DNA of 64,000 nt from Microvirga roseola (lineage in GTDB: Bacteria; Pseudomonadota; Alphaproteobacteria; Rhizobiales; Beijerinckiaceae): the NCBI RefSeq assembly GCF_020866965.1, contig NZ_JAJATX010000006.1:62852-126851 (forward strand). The letters run 5' to 3'. The notes below the pieces were generated by a model, which ran no database searches, was not told the DNA's origin, and saw nothing but the letters and a program-made list of their open reading frames with translations. Position 1 is the stretch's first letter. Each line of letters begins with the position of its first letter. The translations under genes and the position numbers were made by a program. This document shows, one piece after another, positions 47,635-56,461 of this stretch.

Positions 47635-49047
47635 ATGACCGATACCCTCGACGCGCCGCTCTTCAACCCACCCAGGCCTGAGCCCCTCCGGGAGCCGCTC
47701 GGCCTCCTGGCCTTTCTGATGGCCGTGCGGCGCAACCCGCTCACGACCTGGACCGAGCGGCACTTCAGCGAGCCGGTCCTCTCGGGGGAGGGGGTTTTAG
47801 GGCGCATTACCGTGGCGAACGACCCGGCCGTGATCCGCCACGTCCTGCTCGACAACGCCGCCAATTACCGGAAGGACGATCTGCAGTTGCGGGTCCTGGC
47901 CCCGGGGCTCGGGCGCGGCCTGCTTACGGCCGAGGGCGAGGAATGGAAGCTCCAGCGCCGCACCATCGCGCCGCTCTTCACGCCGCGCACGGTCGCCGGT
48001 TTCTTCCCCGCCATGGTCGAGGCTGCGGAGCGCCTTGTGAGGCGCTGGCAGAGGCGGCCGGATCGGCGGGAGGTGGACATCTCCCTCGAGATGACACGGG
48101 TGACCCTGGACGTGCTGGAGCGGACGATCTTCACGCAGGGCGTCGCGCGCGATCCGGATGCCCTGGCGCGGGCGATCACGCGCTACTTCGAGGGCCTGGG
48201 CCGGGTCGATCCGGTCGATGTGCTCGGCATGCCGGACTGGATCCCCCGGATCGGTCGCCTGCGGGCGCGGCCTGCGATCCGCTTCTTCGAGGAACTGGTC
48301 GGGGAGCTCATCGAGAACCGGAAAGGCCTTCTCGCCCGCGGGGAGCCTGCCCCGCGCGATCTCCTGACCCTCCTGCTCGAAGCCGCCGATCCGGAAACAG
48401 GTAAGGGGCTGAGCGACATGGAGGTGAAGGCGAATATCGTGACCTTCATCGGGGCCGGCCACGAGACCACGGCGAACGCCCTGTCATGGTCGATCTATCT
48501 CCTCTCGCAGGACGAGCGGGCCCGCACCCGGATCGAGGAGGAGGTGGATGCGGTGCTGGGCGACGAGACTTTCGAGGCGCATCATCTCGACAGGCTTGTC
48601 TATACCCGCGCCGTGATTGAGGAGGCGATGCGGCTCTATCCTCCCGCCCCGTTCCTGGGTCGGGCGGCAATCAAGGACGACCGGATCGGCGATCTGGAGA
48701 TTCCCGCTGGGTCCATGGTCGCGGTCGCCCCTTACGTGCTCCACCGCCACCGCACCCTCTGGGACAGGCCGGATGCCTTCCGGCCCGAGCGCTTCCTTCC
48801 CGAGGAGCGCAGCCGGATCGACCGTTTCGCGTATTTGCCTTTCGGGGCCGGGCCTCGGGTGTGCATCGGCGCCAGCTTCTCCCTACAGGAGGCGGTGATC
48901 GTGCTCGCCACCATCGTGCGGGCCGTCAGGTTCGAGCTGAAGGAAGGACATCAGGTCACGCCCCTCCATCGCGTGACGCTCAGGCCTCACGGGGGCGTGC
49001 CGGTGCGGCTGACCCACCGCTCGCGGGGCGTTGCGGGCCGGGCCTGA
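47635..49047 (+). CDS. Cytochrome P450 monooxygenase
   Basis: This 470-residue P450 has the I-helix oxygen-activation motif GAGHETT (residues 273-279), the K-helix ExxR in EAMRLYPP and PERFLPE in the meander. The heme-binding loop FGAGPRVCIG is at 403-412, with the axial Cys at 410. The motif AGHETTA groups it with bacterial CYP102/CYP4-like enzymes. It has no fused reductase and no adjacent ferredoxin gene, so its electron donor is encoded elsewhere. The first ATG is at 47635, and a TTG four codons upstream is less likely. The substrate is unknown. Confidence 0.92.
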   Translation: MTDTLDAPLFNPPRPEPLREPLGLLAFLMAVRRNPLTTWTERHFSEPVLSGEGVLGRITVANDPAVIRHVLLDNAANYRKDDLQLRVLAPGLGRGLLTAEGEEWKLQRRTIAPLFTPRTVAGFFPAMVEAAERLVRRWQRRPDRREVDISLEMTRVTLDVLERTIFTQGVARDPDALARAITRYFEGLGRVDPVDVLGMPDWIPRIGRLRARPAIRFFEELVGELIENRKGLLARGEPAPRDLLTLLLEAADPETGKGLSDMEVKANIVTFIGAGHETTANALSWSIYLLSQDERARTRIEEEVDAVLGDETFEAHHLDRLVYTRAVIEEAMRLYPPAPFLGRAAIKDDRIGDLEIPAGSMVAVAPYVLHRHRTLWDRPDAFRPERFLPEERSRIDRFAYLPFGAGPRVCIGASFSLQEAVIVLATIVRAVRFELKEGHQVTPLHRVTLRPHGGVPVRLTHRSRGVAGRA

Positions 49048-49089
49048 TATATCTGGAAGGGAATGGGGGAGGAGCTGTCTTGCCCCGTC

Positions 49090-49701
49090 TCAGTTCTTCT
49101 TGCGAAAGGCGTCGAGGCTGACGACTTCGGCCCCGGATTCCGCAGCCTCGCCCGAAGGGGTGGGCTCGGCCGGTTTTTCCGCCTGAGGCTCGGCCTTGGG
49201 CGAAGCGGCCTTGTCGGCCTTCTTCTCCGGCTTTTCGGCCGGAGGCAGCGACTTTCTCGGCTGCTTGAGCTCGACAGGCTCCGACCCGCTGCCGCGAACG
49301 GCGGGCGGCGGGGGAGCAGATGTCTCGGGCTCCTCTTCATCGTCCTGGCTGTCGAACTTGAGCCCGAACTGCACGGAGGGGTCGAAGAAGCCGGTGAGCG
49401 CATCGAAGGGGATGAGCAGCCGCTCGGGGATGCCTGAGAACGACAGGCCCACCTCGAAAGTATGCTCGGTGATGTTGAGGTCCCAGAACTGATGCTGGAG
49501 GACGATGGTCATCTCCTGCGGATATTTCTCGCGCAGGCGGTTCGAGAGCCGAACGCCCGGGAAATTGGTGCGGAAGGAGATGTAGAAATGGTGCTCGCCC
49601 GGAAGGCCGTCCTTGCCGGCATCGATCAACACCTTGCGCACGACGCCTTTTAGCGCGTCCTGCACCAGAAGATCGTAGCGGATCAGGTCTTTTCCGGCCA
49701 T
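49090..49701 (-). CDS. sspB: SspB, ClpXP adaptor for SsrA-tagged proteins (alpha type)
   Basis: This 203-residue protein has a globular N-terminal adaptor domain: DLIRYDLLVQDALKGVVRKV, HHFYISFRTNFPGV, MTIVLQHQFWDL and FSGIPERLLIPFDALTGFFDPSV. A Pro/Ala/Glu/Lys-rich linker follows, and the end is the short VVSLDAFRKKN tail, which probably docks on ClpX. The adaptor holds tmRNA-tagged proteins and delivers them to ClpXP. The start is the ATG at 49701. A GTG five codons earlier is less likely. The ssrA gene lies directly upstream on the same strand, an apt functional pairing. Confidence 0.93.
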   Translation of the reverse strand: MAGKDLIRYDLLVQDALKGVVRKVLIDAGKDGLPGEHHFYISFRTNFPGVRLSNRLREKYPQEMTIVLQHQFWDLNITEHTFEVGLSFSGIPERLLIPFDALTGFFDPSVQFGLKFDSQDDEEEPETSAPPPPAVRGSGSEPVELKQPRKSLPPAEKPEKKADKAASPKAEPQAEKPAEPTPSGEAAESGAEVVSLDAFRKKN

Positions 49702-49728
49702 GAAAGGGTGCCCCACAGAAACTGAAGT

Positions 49729-49754
49729 GGAGGCTTCTGTTGCCAGGTGCCTCC
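49729..49754 (-). terminator. Stem-loop at the 3' side of ssrA
   Basis: GGAGGC (49729-49734) pairs with GCCTCC (49749-49754) around a 14-base loop, and on the minus strand TTCAGTTTCTG follows. It is a plausible but weak terminator or processing signal between ssrA and sspB. Confidence 0.4.
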
Positions 49755-50043
49755 GGACCCCGCCTAACGGTGCTAACCGCTAGGGCTTTGATTCGGCTTT
49801 AGGGACCGCTTACGCAGCCACTGCAACCGGAGCATAGTTGTCGTTGGCAACTATTGAATCGGCCCGATAACGGCGGAACCATGCCGAGCGAAAGTCCGTC
49901 CTTTACGCCCTCGTCGATCCTATTTCGCCCCCGCCGAAAGCCAGGTCCCGCCTGGATTTTGGTGGAGGCGCCGGGTACCGCCCCCGGGTCCGATGGGTTT
50001 ATTCCGACAGCCGTTTATCGCCATAGCCGGTCTCGCGACCGGC
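49755..50043 (-). ncRNA. ssrA: tmRNA (SsrA), circularly permuted two-piece form
   Basis: On the minus strand, 49848-49810 reads GCC AAC GAC AAC TAT GCT and on to TAA, giving the tag peptide ANDNYAPVAVAA, which ends in the ClpXP-recognised VAA. Upstream on the same strand lies the acceptor part ending in GGCGCCTCCACCA, a T-arm-like GACCCGGGGGCGGTACCC and the helix CCGGTCGCGAGACCGG. A spacer leads to a new 5' half, GGGGGCGAAATAGGATCGAC. Acceptor piece first and coding piece second is the order of alphaproteobacterial permuted tmRNA, processed into two RNAs. The RNA rescues stalled ribosomes with SmpB. The ends are approximate. No tRNA gene is involved. Confidence 0.93.
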
Positions 50044-50049
50044 AATCCC

Positions 50050-50078
50050 AATATAGGGGTGGCGGATCGAATTTGAAA
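50050..50078 (-). promoter_or_regulatory. Promoter of ssrA
   Basis: On the minus strand, TTTCAA (50078-50073) is followed after 17 bases by TATATT (50055-50050), preceded by C (CTATAT), the alpha-type -10. Transcription would start near 50043, just before the acceptor piece. Confidence 0.6.
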
Positions 50079-50150
50079 GGGTGGGGAAGGGATGGAATTG
50101 CGACTCGGAAGCGTCGCCCTGCTGTCCTATGATGAAGCGAGGAGCACCCC

Positions 50151-50945
50151 ATGCAAGCCTATCACGATCTTCTCCGCCGCATCATGGACGAGGGAGTCCG
50201 CAAGGACGATCGCACCGGAACCGGGACGATTTCCGTCTTCGGTCACCAGATGCGGTTCGACCTCAGCCATGGGTTTCCCCTCGTCACCACCAAGAAGCTG
50301 CATCTTAAGTCGATCGTCCACGAACTGCTCTGGTTCCTGAAGGGCGACACCAATATCCGCTATCTGCAGGATAACGGCGTCTCGATCTGGGATGAGTGGG
50401 CCGACGAGAGCGGGGATCTCGGTCCCGTCTACGGCAAACAATGGCGCTCCTGGGCGAAGCCCGACGGCGGCACGGTCGACCAGATCGCGTGGGTGCTCGA
50501 CGAGATCCGCCGCAACCCGGATTCCCGCCGCCTGATCGTCTCCGCCTGGAACCCGGCGGAGCTCGACAAGATGGCGCTCGCGCCCTGCCATTGCCTGTTC
50601 CAGTTCTATGTCGCGGAAGGGCGGCTCTCCTGTCAGCTCTACCAGCGCTCGGCGGACGTCTTTCTGGGCGTTCCCTTCAACATCGCGTCCTACGCGCTTC
50701 TGACGCACATGATGGCGCAGGCGACCGGCCTGCAACCGGGCGATTTCGTCCATTCCTTCGGTGACGCGCATCTCTATCTCAATCATCTGGAGCAGGCGCG
50801 CCTGCAGCTCAGCCGCGAGCCCAGGGCGCTGCCGAAACTGCGCCTGAACCCTGCGGTGCGGTCGCTTTTCGACTTCACCTTCGATGACATCGCCATCGAG
50901 GATTATGATCCGCACCCCGCCATCAAGGCGCCCGTCGCGGTCTGA
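50151..50945 (+). CDS. thyA: Thymidylate synthase ThyA
   Basis: This 264-residue enzyme makes dTMP from dUMP using methylene-tetrahydrofolate. The catalytic Cys146 sits in [11 protein letters not shown], the same position as in E. coli, whose protein is also 264 residues long. [16 protein letters not shown] and [20 protein letters not shown] are the substrate-binding blocks. GCGAGGAGC is a good ribosome binding site. FolA, which regenerates the folate cofactor, is encoded three genes downstream on the same strand. TATGAT at 50128-50133 could be a -10 box, but I see no matching -35. Confidence 0.97.
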   Translation: MQAYHDLLRRIMDEGVRKDDRTGTGTISVFGHQMRFDLSHGFPLVTTKKLHLKSIVHELLWFLKGDTNIRYLQDNGVSIWDEWADESGDLGPVYGKQWRSWAKPDGGTVDQIAWVLDEIRRNPDSRRLIVSAWNPAELDKMALAPCHCLFQFYVAEGRLSCQLYQRSADVFLGVPFNIASYALLTHMMAQATGLQPGDFVHSFGDAHLYLNHLEQARLQLSREPRALPKLRLNPAVRSLFDFTFDDIAIEDYDPHPAIKAPVAV

Positions 50946-50951
50946 TGCGCG

Positions 50952-51257
50952 ATGAACCGGCGCGAGGCCATCGAGAGCGCCGTGCGCATCCTCGCGCCGC
51001 GGATCCCACGGCATGAATTCGAGGCGGTGACGGATCACGCCCTCGGCAGCCGTGGCCTTCACACCGCCTCGCCGGAAGCCGCCGCCTGGCTATCCCTGGT
51101 CGCCTATATCCGCCACCGGCTGACCGACTACGACAGCCTTCTCGACGAAGGCTACGACGTGGAGAGCGCCCGCTTCTTCGTGCTGGACGATATCAATGGC
51201 ACGCTGGAGGAATGGGGTTCGCCGCGGCGGGTTGCGGAGGAGGGCGAGCCGGAATGA
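50952..51257 (+). CDS. DUF2293-like small protein
   Basis: This 101-residue protein lies six bases after the thyA stop. It has LAPRIPRHEFEAVTDHALGS and then YIRHRLTDYDSLLDEGYDVE with ARFFVLDDINGTLEEWG. The R/H-T-DYD-x-LL...AR...V.DDIN...W pattern is like the DUF2293 family of alphaproteobacteria. No function is known. It is probably cotranscribed with thyA and folA. Confidence 0.65.
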   Translation: MNRREAIESAVRILAPRIPRHEFEAVTDHALGSRGLHTASPEAAAWLSLVAYIRHRLTDYDSLLDEGYDVESARFFVLDDINGTLEEWGSPRRVAEEGEPE

Positions 51258-51294
51258 TCTCGACAGCTGGTCCGGGTTCCGGCACAACGCATCC

Positions 51295-51777
51295 ATGACT
51301 CTCACGATCCGCCCCGCAGTCCCGTCCGACAGTTCTCTCGTCTTCGCCTTCATCCGCGAACTCGCCGAATATGAGCGGCTTGCCCATGAGGTCGATGCGA
51401 CCGAGGAGGACATTGCGAAGGCCCTCTTCGGGCCTCAGCCGCGTGTCTTCGCCGATATCGCGGAATGGGATGGGGAGCCGGCGGGCTTCGCGCTCTGGTT
51501 CTACAATTTCTCCACCTTCCGGGGGCGCCACGGAATCTATCTCGAGGACCTCTTCGTCAGGCCCGAATTCCGCTCGAAGGGGATCGGCAAGGCCCTCCTG
51601 CGGCATCTCGCCCGCCGCTGCGTCGCGGAGGGGTTGCCGCGACTCGAATGGTGGGTGCTCGACTGGAATGAGCCGGCTTTGCGTGTCTACCGCGCCATCG
51701 GGGCGAAGCCTATGGATGAATGGACGGTGCAGCGCGTGACCGGCGATGCGCTCAGCAGATTGGCGGAGGCACCATGA
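51295..51777 (+). CDS. GNAT family N-acetyltransferase
   Basis: This 160-residue protein has the GNAT core LTIRPAVPSDSSLVFAFI, a central GIYLEDLFVRPEFRSKGIGK with the acetyl-CoA-binding RSKGIGKALL loop, and the C-terminal WVLDWNEPALRVYRAIGA. This resembles diamine/spermidine or thialysine acetyltransferases. ATG 51295 is the likely start, and the longer open frame to 51196 overlaps the upstream gene. The stop overlaps the folA ATG (ATGA at 51774-51777). Confidence 0.88.
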   Translation: MTLTIRPAVPSDSSLVFAFIRELAEYERLAHEVDATEEDIAKALFGPQPRVFADIAEWDGEPAGFALWFYNFSTFRGRHGIYLEDLFVRPEFRSKGIGKALLRHLARRCVAEGLPRLEWWVLDWNEPALRVYRAIGAKPMDEWTVQRVTGDALSRLAEAP

Positions 51778-52286
51778 CCCTTCCTCTCATCCTCGTCGTC
51801 GCTGTTGCCGAGAACGGCGTGATCGGGCGCGACAATCATCTGCTCTGGCGGCTCAAGGCCGATCTCAAGCGCTTCCGGGAGCTCACCTGGGGCAAGCCTA
51901 TGATCATGGGACGCAAGACGTTCCAGTCCATCGGCAAGCCACTGCCAGGCCGGGAGACCATTGTATTGACCCGCGATCCCGGTTTCTCGGCCGAAGGCGT
52001 TCATGTTGCCCGGAGCTGGGACGAGGCGGTCGCGAAGGGGAATGAGATCGCCGGGACGATGGGGGCCGATGCCGTTGCGGTGGCCGGTGGGTCCGAAATC
52101 TACGCCCTGGCCCTACCGCACGTGCAGACAATCTACCTGACGGAAGTTCATGCTGCTCCGGAAGGCGATGCGGTCTTTCCGTCCTTCGAGCGATCACGGT
52201 TTAGCGAGGTTCGGCGCGTCGATCACGCCAGGGGGGCGGACAATGAGCACCCCTTTACCTTCATTGACCTCGAAAGGCGGCCATAG
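51774..52286 (+). CDS. folA: Dihydrofolate reductase FolA
   Basis: This 170-residue enzyme reduces dihydrofolate to tetrahydrofolate with NADPH. VVAVAENGVIGRDNHLLWRL is the substrate/NADPH-binding N-terminus, followed by PMIMGRKTFQSIG and AVAGGSEIYALALP. The start overlaps the preceding GNAT stop. It serves the ThyA reaction, which oxidises methylene-tetrahydrofolate to dihydrofolate. Confidence 0.96.
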   Translation: MTLPLILVVAVAENGVIGRDNHLLWRLKADLKRFRELTWGKPMIMGRKTFQSIGKPLPGRETIVLTRDPGFSAEGVHVARSWDEAVAKGNEIAGTMGADAVAVAGGSEIYALALPHVQTIYLTEVHAAPEGDAVFPSFERSRFSEVRRVDHARGADNEHPFTFIDLERRP

Positions 52287-52422
52287 GTTCCTGCAAAGGT
52301 TGACGAAAGGCGTTGCAATACCCACTTCCCAGCCTTGACAGACGGAAGAGATAAAACCGACAACCGTCTTCATCCAATCGGCTTTTTTCGGCCGGTCTTT
52401 TCAGAGTGAGGAAAGGCGACCT

Positions 52423-53586
52423 ATGCCTTGGAGTAACCAAAGCGGCGGAGGCGGCCCCTGGGGGCAGCGTGGAGGATCAGGCGGCGGTGGCAAGAGCCCA
52501 TGGGGCTCCGGCGGACCGCAGGGCAATGGCGCGCCTCCGGATCTCGAGGAGATCCTGCGCCGCAGCCAGGACCGTCTGAAGGGCTTCATCCCCGGCGGCA
52601 ACATGGGCGGCAAGGGGCTGGTTCTCATTGTCCTCGCCGTGCTCGCGATCTGGCTTCTGACCGGCTTCTACACGGTCCGGCCGAACGAGGTCGGCATCAA
52701 CATGATCTTCGGCCGCTATACCGGCACGACCGGCGAGGGCCTCCGCTACAACCTCCCGTATCCAATCGGCAGGGTGCTCAAGCCGAATGTAACCGAGCAG
52801 CAGCGGATCGAGGTCGGCTACCGCTCGACTCCGACAGGGCAGGGCCGTCCCCGCGACGTGATCGAAGAGAGCCTGATGCTCACCGCCGACGAGAACATCG
52901 TCGATATCGATGCCGACGTGGTCTGGCAGGTCAACCCCGCGCAGCCGCAGAACTTCGTCTTCAATCTGCAGAACCCTGAGGGAACGATCAAGGCGGTGGC
53001 CGAAAGCGCCCTGCGCGAAGTGATCGGGCGGAGCAACATTCAGGCGATCCTCACCACCGATCAGGCCGCCATCGCCCAGGAAGTACGCCAGATCTCGCAG
53101 GAGACCCTGGACGCCTATGGCGCCGGCGTTCTCGTCAACCTTGTGCAGCTTCAGGCTGCCCAGCCGCCTGCAGAGGTGCGTCAAGCCTTCTTCGATGTGA
53201 ACGCTGCCCAGCAGGACGCCGTCCGCGTACAGAACGAGGCCGGAGCCTTTGCAAGCCGCGTCGTGCCAGAGGCTCGAGGCGAGGCTGCGCGCATCGTTCA
53301 GCAGGCGGAAGGCTACCGCGAGCAGGCCGTTGCGGACGCAACCGGTCAGGCTTCCCGCTTCCGTCAGGTTTATGACGAGTATCGCAAGTCGCCGGATGTC
53401 ATCCGGGAGCGGATTTTCCTCGAAACCATGGAGCGCGTCCTGAACGGCGTCGATAAGGTCATCATCGACCAGAACGGGCAGGGGCAGGGCGTACTGCCTT
53501 ACCTGCCGCTCAATGAATTGCAGCGCCAACCGGTCCCGCAGGCCCAGACCGGCGCCACAACCACCCAGCAGGGAGCACTGCGATGA
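52423..53586 (+). CDS. hflK: HflK, stomatin-like subunit of the FtsH protease modulator
   Basis: This 387-residue protein has a Gly-rich cytoplasmic N-terminus (residues 1-60), one membrane segment (about 65-83) and a periplasmic SPFH/band 7 domain (PNEVGINMIFGRYTGTTGEG, then LTADENIVDIDADVVWQV). A long helical part with AAQPPAEVRQAFFDVNAAQQ follows. HflK and HflC form a cage around FtsH and modulate its membrane proteolysis. It overlaps hflC by ATGA. The 136-base gap after folA holds TTGACA at 52335-52340 but no good -10 box. Confidence 0.95.
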   Translation: MPWSNQSGGGGPWGQRGGSGGGGKSPWGSGGPQGNGAPPDLEEILRRSQDRLKGFIPGGNMGGKGLVLIVLAVLAIWLLTGFYTVRPNEVGINMIFGRYTGTTGEGLRYNLPYPIGRVLKPNVTEQQRIEVGYRSTPTGQGRPRDVIEESLMLTADENIVDIDADVVWQVNPAQPQNFVFNLQNPEGTIKAVAESALREVIGRSNIQAILTTDQAAIAQEVRQISQETLDAYGAGVLVNLVQLQAAQPPAEVRQAFFDVNAAQQDAVRVQNEAGAFASRVVPEARGEAARIVQQAEGYREQAVADATGQASRFRQVYDEYRKSPDVIRERIFLETMERVLNGVDKVIIDQNGQGQGVLPYLPLNELQRQPVPQAQTGATTTQQGALR

Positions 53587-54596
53587 AAAATCCGGCTCTT
53601 CGCACGGGGCTCCTGATTCTTCTGGGGCTTGCCGTCATCGTCCTCTATAGTGCGGTCTTCATTGTCCAGCAGACCCAGTACGCGCTGGTGCTGCGCTTCG
53701 GCGCCGTGCAGGATCAGGTCACCGAGCCCGGCCTGCACTTCAAGGTGCCGCTGGTCGACAATGTCACCTATTTCGACAAGCGCGTTCTCGACCTCGACCT
53801 GCCGGTCCAGACCATTCTCTCGGCCGACCGGCAGAACCTGGAAGTGGACGTGTTTACCCGCTACCGGATCGTTGATCCGCTCCGGTTCTATCAGGCCGTC
53901 GGCAGCATTCCGCTAGCGAACCAGCGGCTGGCGAGCTTCACCAACTCCGCCATGCGTAACGTGCTCGCTAACGCCTCGCGCGACGCCATTGTCCGCACGG
54001 AGCGTGGCGCTCTGATGAACCGCATCCAGGAAAACGTGAACGAGCAGGCGCAGAATCTCGGCATCGAAATGATTGACGTTCGCCTGACACGCGTCGACCT
54101 CCCGGCCGCGAACAGCCAGGCCGTCTACCAGCGCATGCGCACCGAGCGTGAACGCGAGGCGGCGGATATCCGCGCGCAGGGACAGGAGCAGGCGCAGACC
54201 ATCCGCGCCCGCGCCGAGCGTCAGGCGACGGTGATCCGCGCCGAGGCCAATCGTGAGGCCGAGCAACTGCGCGGCCAGGGCGATGCAGAGAAGAACCGCA
54301 TTCTTGCCGAGGTCTTCGGCCTGGATCCCGACTTCTTCGCCTTCTACCGGTCCATGCAGGCCTATGAGTCCGGTCTGCGGCCGGGCGAGACCCGGCTCGT
54401 GCTGAGCCCCACCTCCGACTTCTTCCGCTATTTCAACGATGCGGGCGGTCGGGGGAACAGCAGGGCAGGAGCATCTCAGCGCCCGGCTCCGGCTGCCACC
54501 GGAACCGCTCCGGCTCAACCGGCTCCGGCGCCGCAGACGACCATCGTTCCGGTTCAGCCTGCTCCGGCTCCTGTACAGCCGGTGACGACCCAGTAA
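53583..54596 (+). CDS. hflC: HflC, partner of HflK in the FtsH regulatory complex
   Basis: This 337-residue SPFH-domain protein has an N-terminal membrane segment (about residues 9-28) and a band 7 domain (FIVQQTQYALVLRFGAVQDQ and on). IDVRLTRVDLPAANSQAVYQRM and the helical RERAAD-like stretch (EREREAADIRAQGQEQAQTI) follow. The Pro/Ala/Gln-rich tail is longer than in E. coli. It starts at the four-base overlap with hflK. Confidence 0.95.
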   Translation: MKNPALRTGLLILLGLAVIVLYSAVFIVQQTQYALVLRFGAVQDQVTEPGLHFKVPLVDNVTYFDKRVLDLDLPVQTILSADRQNLEVDVFTRYRIVDPLRFYQAVGSIPLANQRLASFTNSAMRNVLANASRDAIVRTERGALMNRIQENVNEQAQNLGIEMIDVRLTRVDLPAANSQAVYQRMRTEREREAADIRAQGQEQAQTIRARAERQATVIRAEANREAEQLRGQGDAEKNRILAEVFGLDPDFFAFYRSMQAYESGLRPGETRLVLSPTSDFFRYFNDAGGRGNSRAGASQRPAPAATGTAPAQPAPAPQTTIVPVQPAPAPVQPVTTQ

Positions 54597-54617
54597 TCCG
54601 TAGCGAAATCCGGACTA

Positions 54618-54809
54618 ATGCTTGATCTGATCGCAGCCCTCGGCCTCGCACTCGTGGTCGAGGGCATCCTGTTTGCGGCCTTCCCCGATGGAATGCGGCG
54701 GGCCATGTACGAGGCGGCGCACAGCCCGAGCGACCGTATGCGGGTCGTCGGCATCGTATCGGCCATGATCGGTCTCGGAGTTGTGTGGTTGGTTCGCCAG
54801 TTCGGGTAG
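54618..54809 (+). CDS. DUF2065 family small membrane protein
   Basis: This 63-residue protein has two hydrophobic segments (LIAALGLALVVEGILFAAF and IVSAMIGLGVVWLV) around a short charged loop. This is the shape and position of DUF2065 (YjeT-like) proteins, which commonly follow hflC. It lies 21 bases after hflC and 89 bases before degP. Its function is unknown, though linkage to hflKC suggests membrane quality control. Confidence 0.85.
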   Translation: MLDLIAALGLALVVEGILFAAFPDGMRRAMYEAAHSPSDRMRVVGIVSAMIGLGVVWLVRQFG

Positions 54810-54898
54810 CCGTTAGCCCCGCTTCCGCCGCAATCCCCGCTTGAATGACGAAGCAGATCGACAAATTATTGTTCACGTTCTCCGAGAGAGGATCTTCG

Positions 54899-56413
54899 AT
54901 GAGCCTTGTCACGAACGCGCCGGAACTTGCACGACCGGCATCGCCTCAGCGTCCCATGCGCCGGCTGGCCGCGTCCTGCTTCGCGGTCATGACCTTCATC
55001 GCGACGGCGGTGCCGCTGCCGGCCTATGCCCGTGCGGCGCCGGAATCCTTTGCCGACCTGGCGGAGGAGGTGACGGGCGCCGTGGTCAACATCTCGGCCT
55101 CGACCACTGTGGAGGCCAGCAGCCGCACCCTGCCTCAGCTTCCCCCGGGCACGCCCTTCGAGGATCTCTTCGAGGAGTTCTTCAATCGCCGCGGCCAGGG
55201 TAACGGCAACGGGGACAGCACGCCCTCACGTCCCCGGCGCTCGAACTCCCTGGGGTCTGGCTTCGTCATCGATCCGTCCGGCATCGTGGTGACGAACAAC
55301 CACGTCATCGGCGACGCCAACGATATCAGCGTCATCTTCCCCGACGGTACGCGCCTGAAGGCCGAGATCGTCGGCAAGGATTCCAAGATCGACCTCGCCG
55401 TGCTGAAGGTGAAGTCGGACAAGCCCCTCAAGGCGGTGAGGTTCGGCGACTCGGAGGCCATCCGTCCGGGCGACTGGGTGATGGCCATTGGCAACCCCTT
55501 TGGCCTCGGCGGCTCGGTCACGGCCGGCATCGTCTCGGCGCGGGGCCGCAACATCGATTCCGGTCCCTATGACAACTACATTCAGACCGACGCCTCCATC
55601 AACAAGGGCAATTCCGGCGGTCCGCTGTTCAACATGAACGGCGAGGTCATCGGTATCAACACTGCGATCCTCTCGCCCACGGGCGGCTCGGTCGGCATCG
55701 GTTTTGCTGTTCCCACCGCCCTGGCAGTGCCTGTCATCGACCAGCTGCGCGAGTTCGGCGAAACCCGTCGCGGCTGGCTGGGCGTGCGGATCCAGAGCGT
55801 AGACGATGCGACCGCAGAGGCTCTGAGCCTCGGCGCGGCGCGCGGCGCCCTGATCGCCGGCATCGACGAGAAGGGCCCGGCCAAGCCGGCGGGCCTTGAG
55901 GTCGGCGACGTGATCGTCCGGTTCGACGGCAAGGAGGTCAAGGATTCCCGCGACCTGCCGCGGATCGTGGCCTCCACGCCGGTCGGGAAGACGGTCGATG
56001 TGAGCATCTTCCGCAAAGGTGAGGAGATGACCAAGCAGGTCACCCTCGGCCGCCTCGAGGACGGCGAGAAGCAGGCGAGCCTGCAGCAGCCCTCGACGGA
56101 AACGCCCACGGCAACCCGCCAAGCCCTCGGACTCAACCTCTCCGGCATGACCGACGAACTGCGCAAGCGCTACAGCCTGAGGGACGATCTGAAAGGCGTG
56201 GTCATCACCCAGGTCGATCCGAACTCGGCGGCGTCCGACAAACGGATCCAGGCCGGCGAGGTGATCGTCGAGGTCAACCAGGAGCCGGTGGCCACCCCCA
56301 CGGACGTGACCCGGAAAATCGACGCCCTGAAGGGAGAGGGCCGCAAATCGGCGCTGCTCCTCGTCTCCAACGCCCAGGGCGAGGTGCGCTTCGTGGCGCT
56401 GTCGATCGAGTAA
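54899..56413 (+). CDS. degP: Do-family periplasmic serine protease (DegP/DegQ/HtrA)
   Basis: This 504-residue protein has a signal peptide (basic MRRLAAS followed by a hydrophobic stretch to AYARA). A trypsin-like domain follows, with catalytic His135 (VTNNHVIG), Asp165 (KIDLAVLK) and Ser239 (GNSGGP), and then two PDZ domains. It degrades or holds misfolded envelope proteins. The ATG at 54899 follows GAGAGG. An in-frame ATG at 54845 would add 18 residues before the signal peptide and is less likely. A strong intrinsic terminator follows at 56436-56461. The order hflKC-DUF2065-degP is conserved in Rhizobiales. Confidence 0.94.
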   Translation: MSLVTNAPELARPASPQRPMRRLAASCFAVMTFIATAVPLPAYARAAPESFADLAEEVTGAVVNISASTTVEASSRTLPQLPPGTPFEDLFEEFFNRRGQGNGNGDSTPSRPRRSNSLGSGFVIDPSGIVVTNNHVIGDANDISVIFPDGTRLKAEIVGKDSKIDLAVLKVKSDKPLKAVRFGDSEAIRPGDWVMAIGNPFGLGGSVTAGIVSARGRNIDSGPYDNYIQTDASINKGNSGGPLFNMNGEVIGINTAILSPTGGSVGIGFAVPTALAVPVIDQLREFGETRRGWLGVRIQSVDDATAEALSLGAARGALIAGIDEKGPAKPAGLEVGDVIVRFDGKEVKDSRDLPRIVASTPVGKTVDVSIFRKGEEMTKQVTLGRLEDGEKQASLQQPSTETPTATRQALGLNLSGMTDELRKRYSLRDDLKGVVITQVDPNSAASDKRIQAGEVIVEVNQEPVATPTDVTRKIDALKGEGRKSALLLVSNAQGEVRFVALSIE

Positions 56414-56435
56414 GGTTCTCCTCTTCCTTCTTCGG

Positions 56436-56461
56436 AAAAGGCGGCTTCAGGCCGCCTTTTT
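56436..56461 (+). terminator. Intrinsic terminator after degP
   Basis: AAAAGGCGGC (56436-56445) pairs with GCCGCCTTTT (56451-56460), closing a TTCAG loop, and the right arm ends in a TTTTT run (56457-56461). A canonical rho-independent terminator for the hflKC-degP transcript. Confidence 0.9.

Noticed and set aside
49755-50043. A tRNA gene suggested by the CCACCA and T-arm-like sequence
   Set aside because: There is no anticodon arm in order; the tag ORF and permuted layout identify tmRNA.
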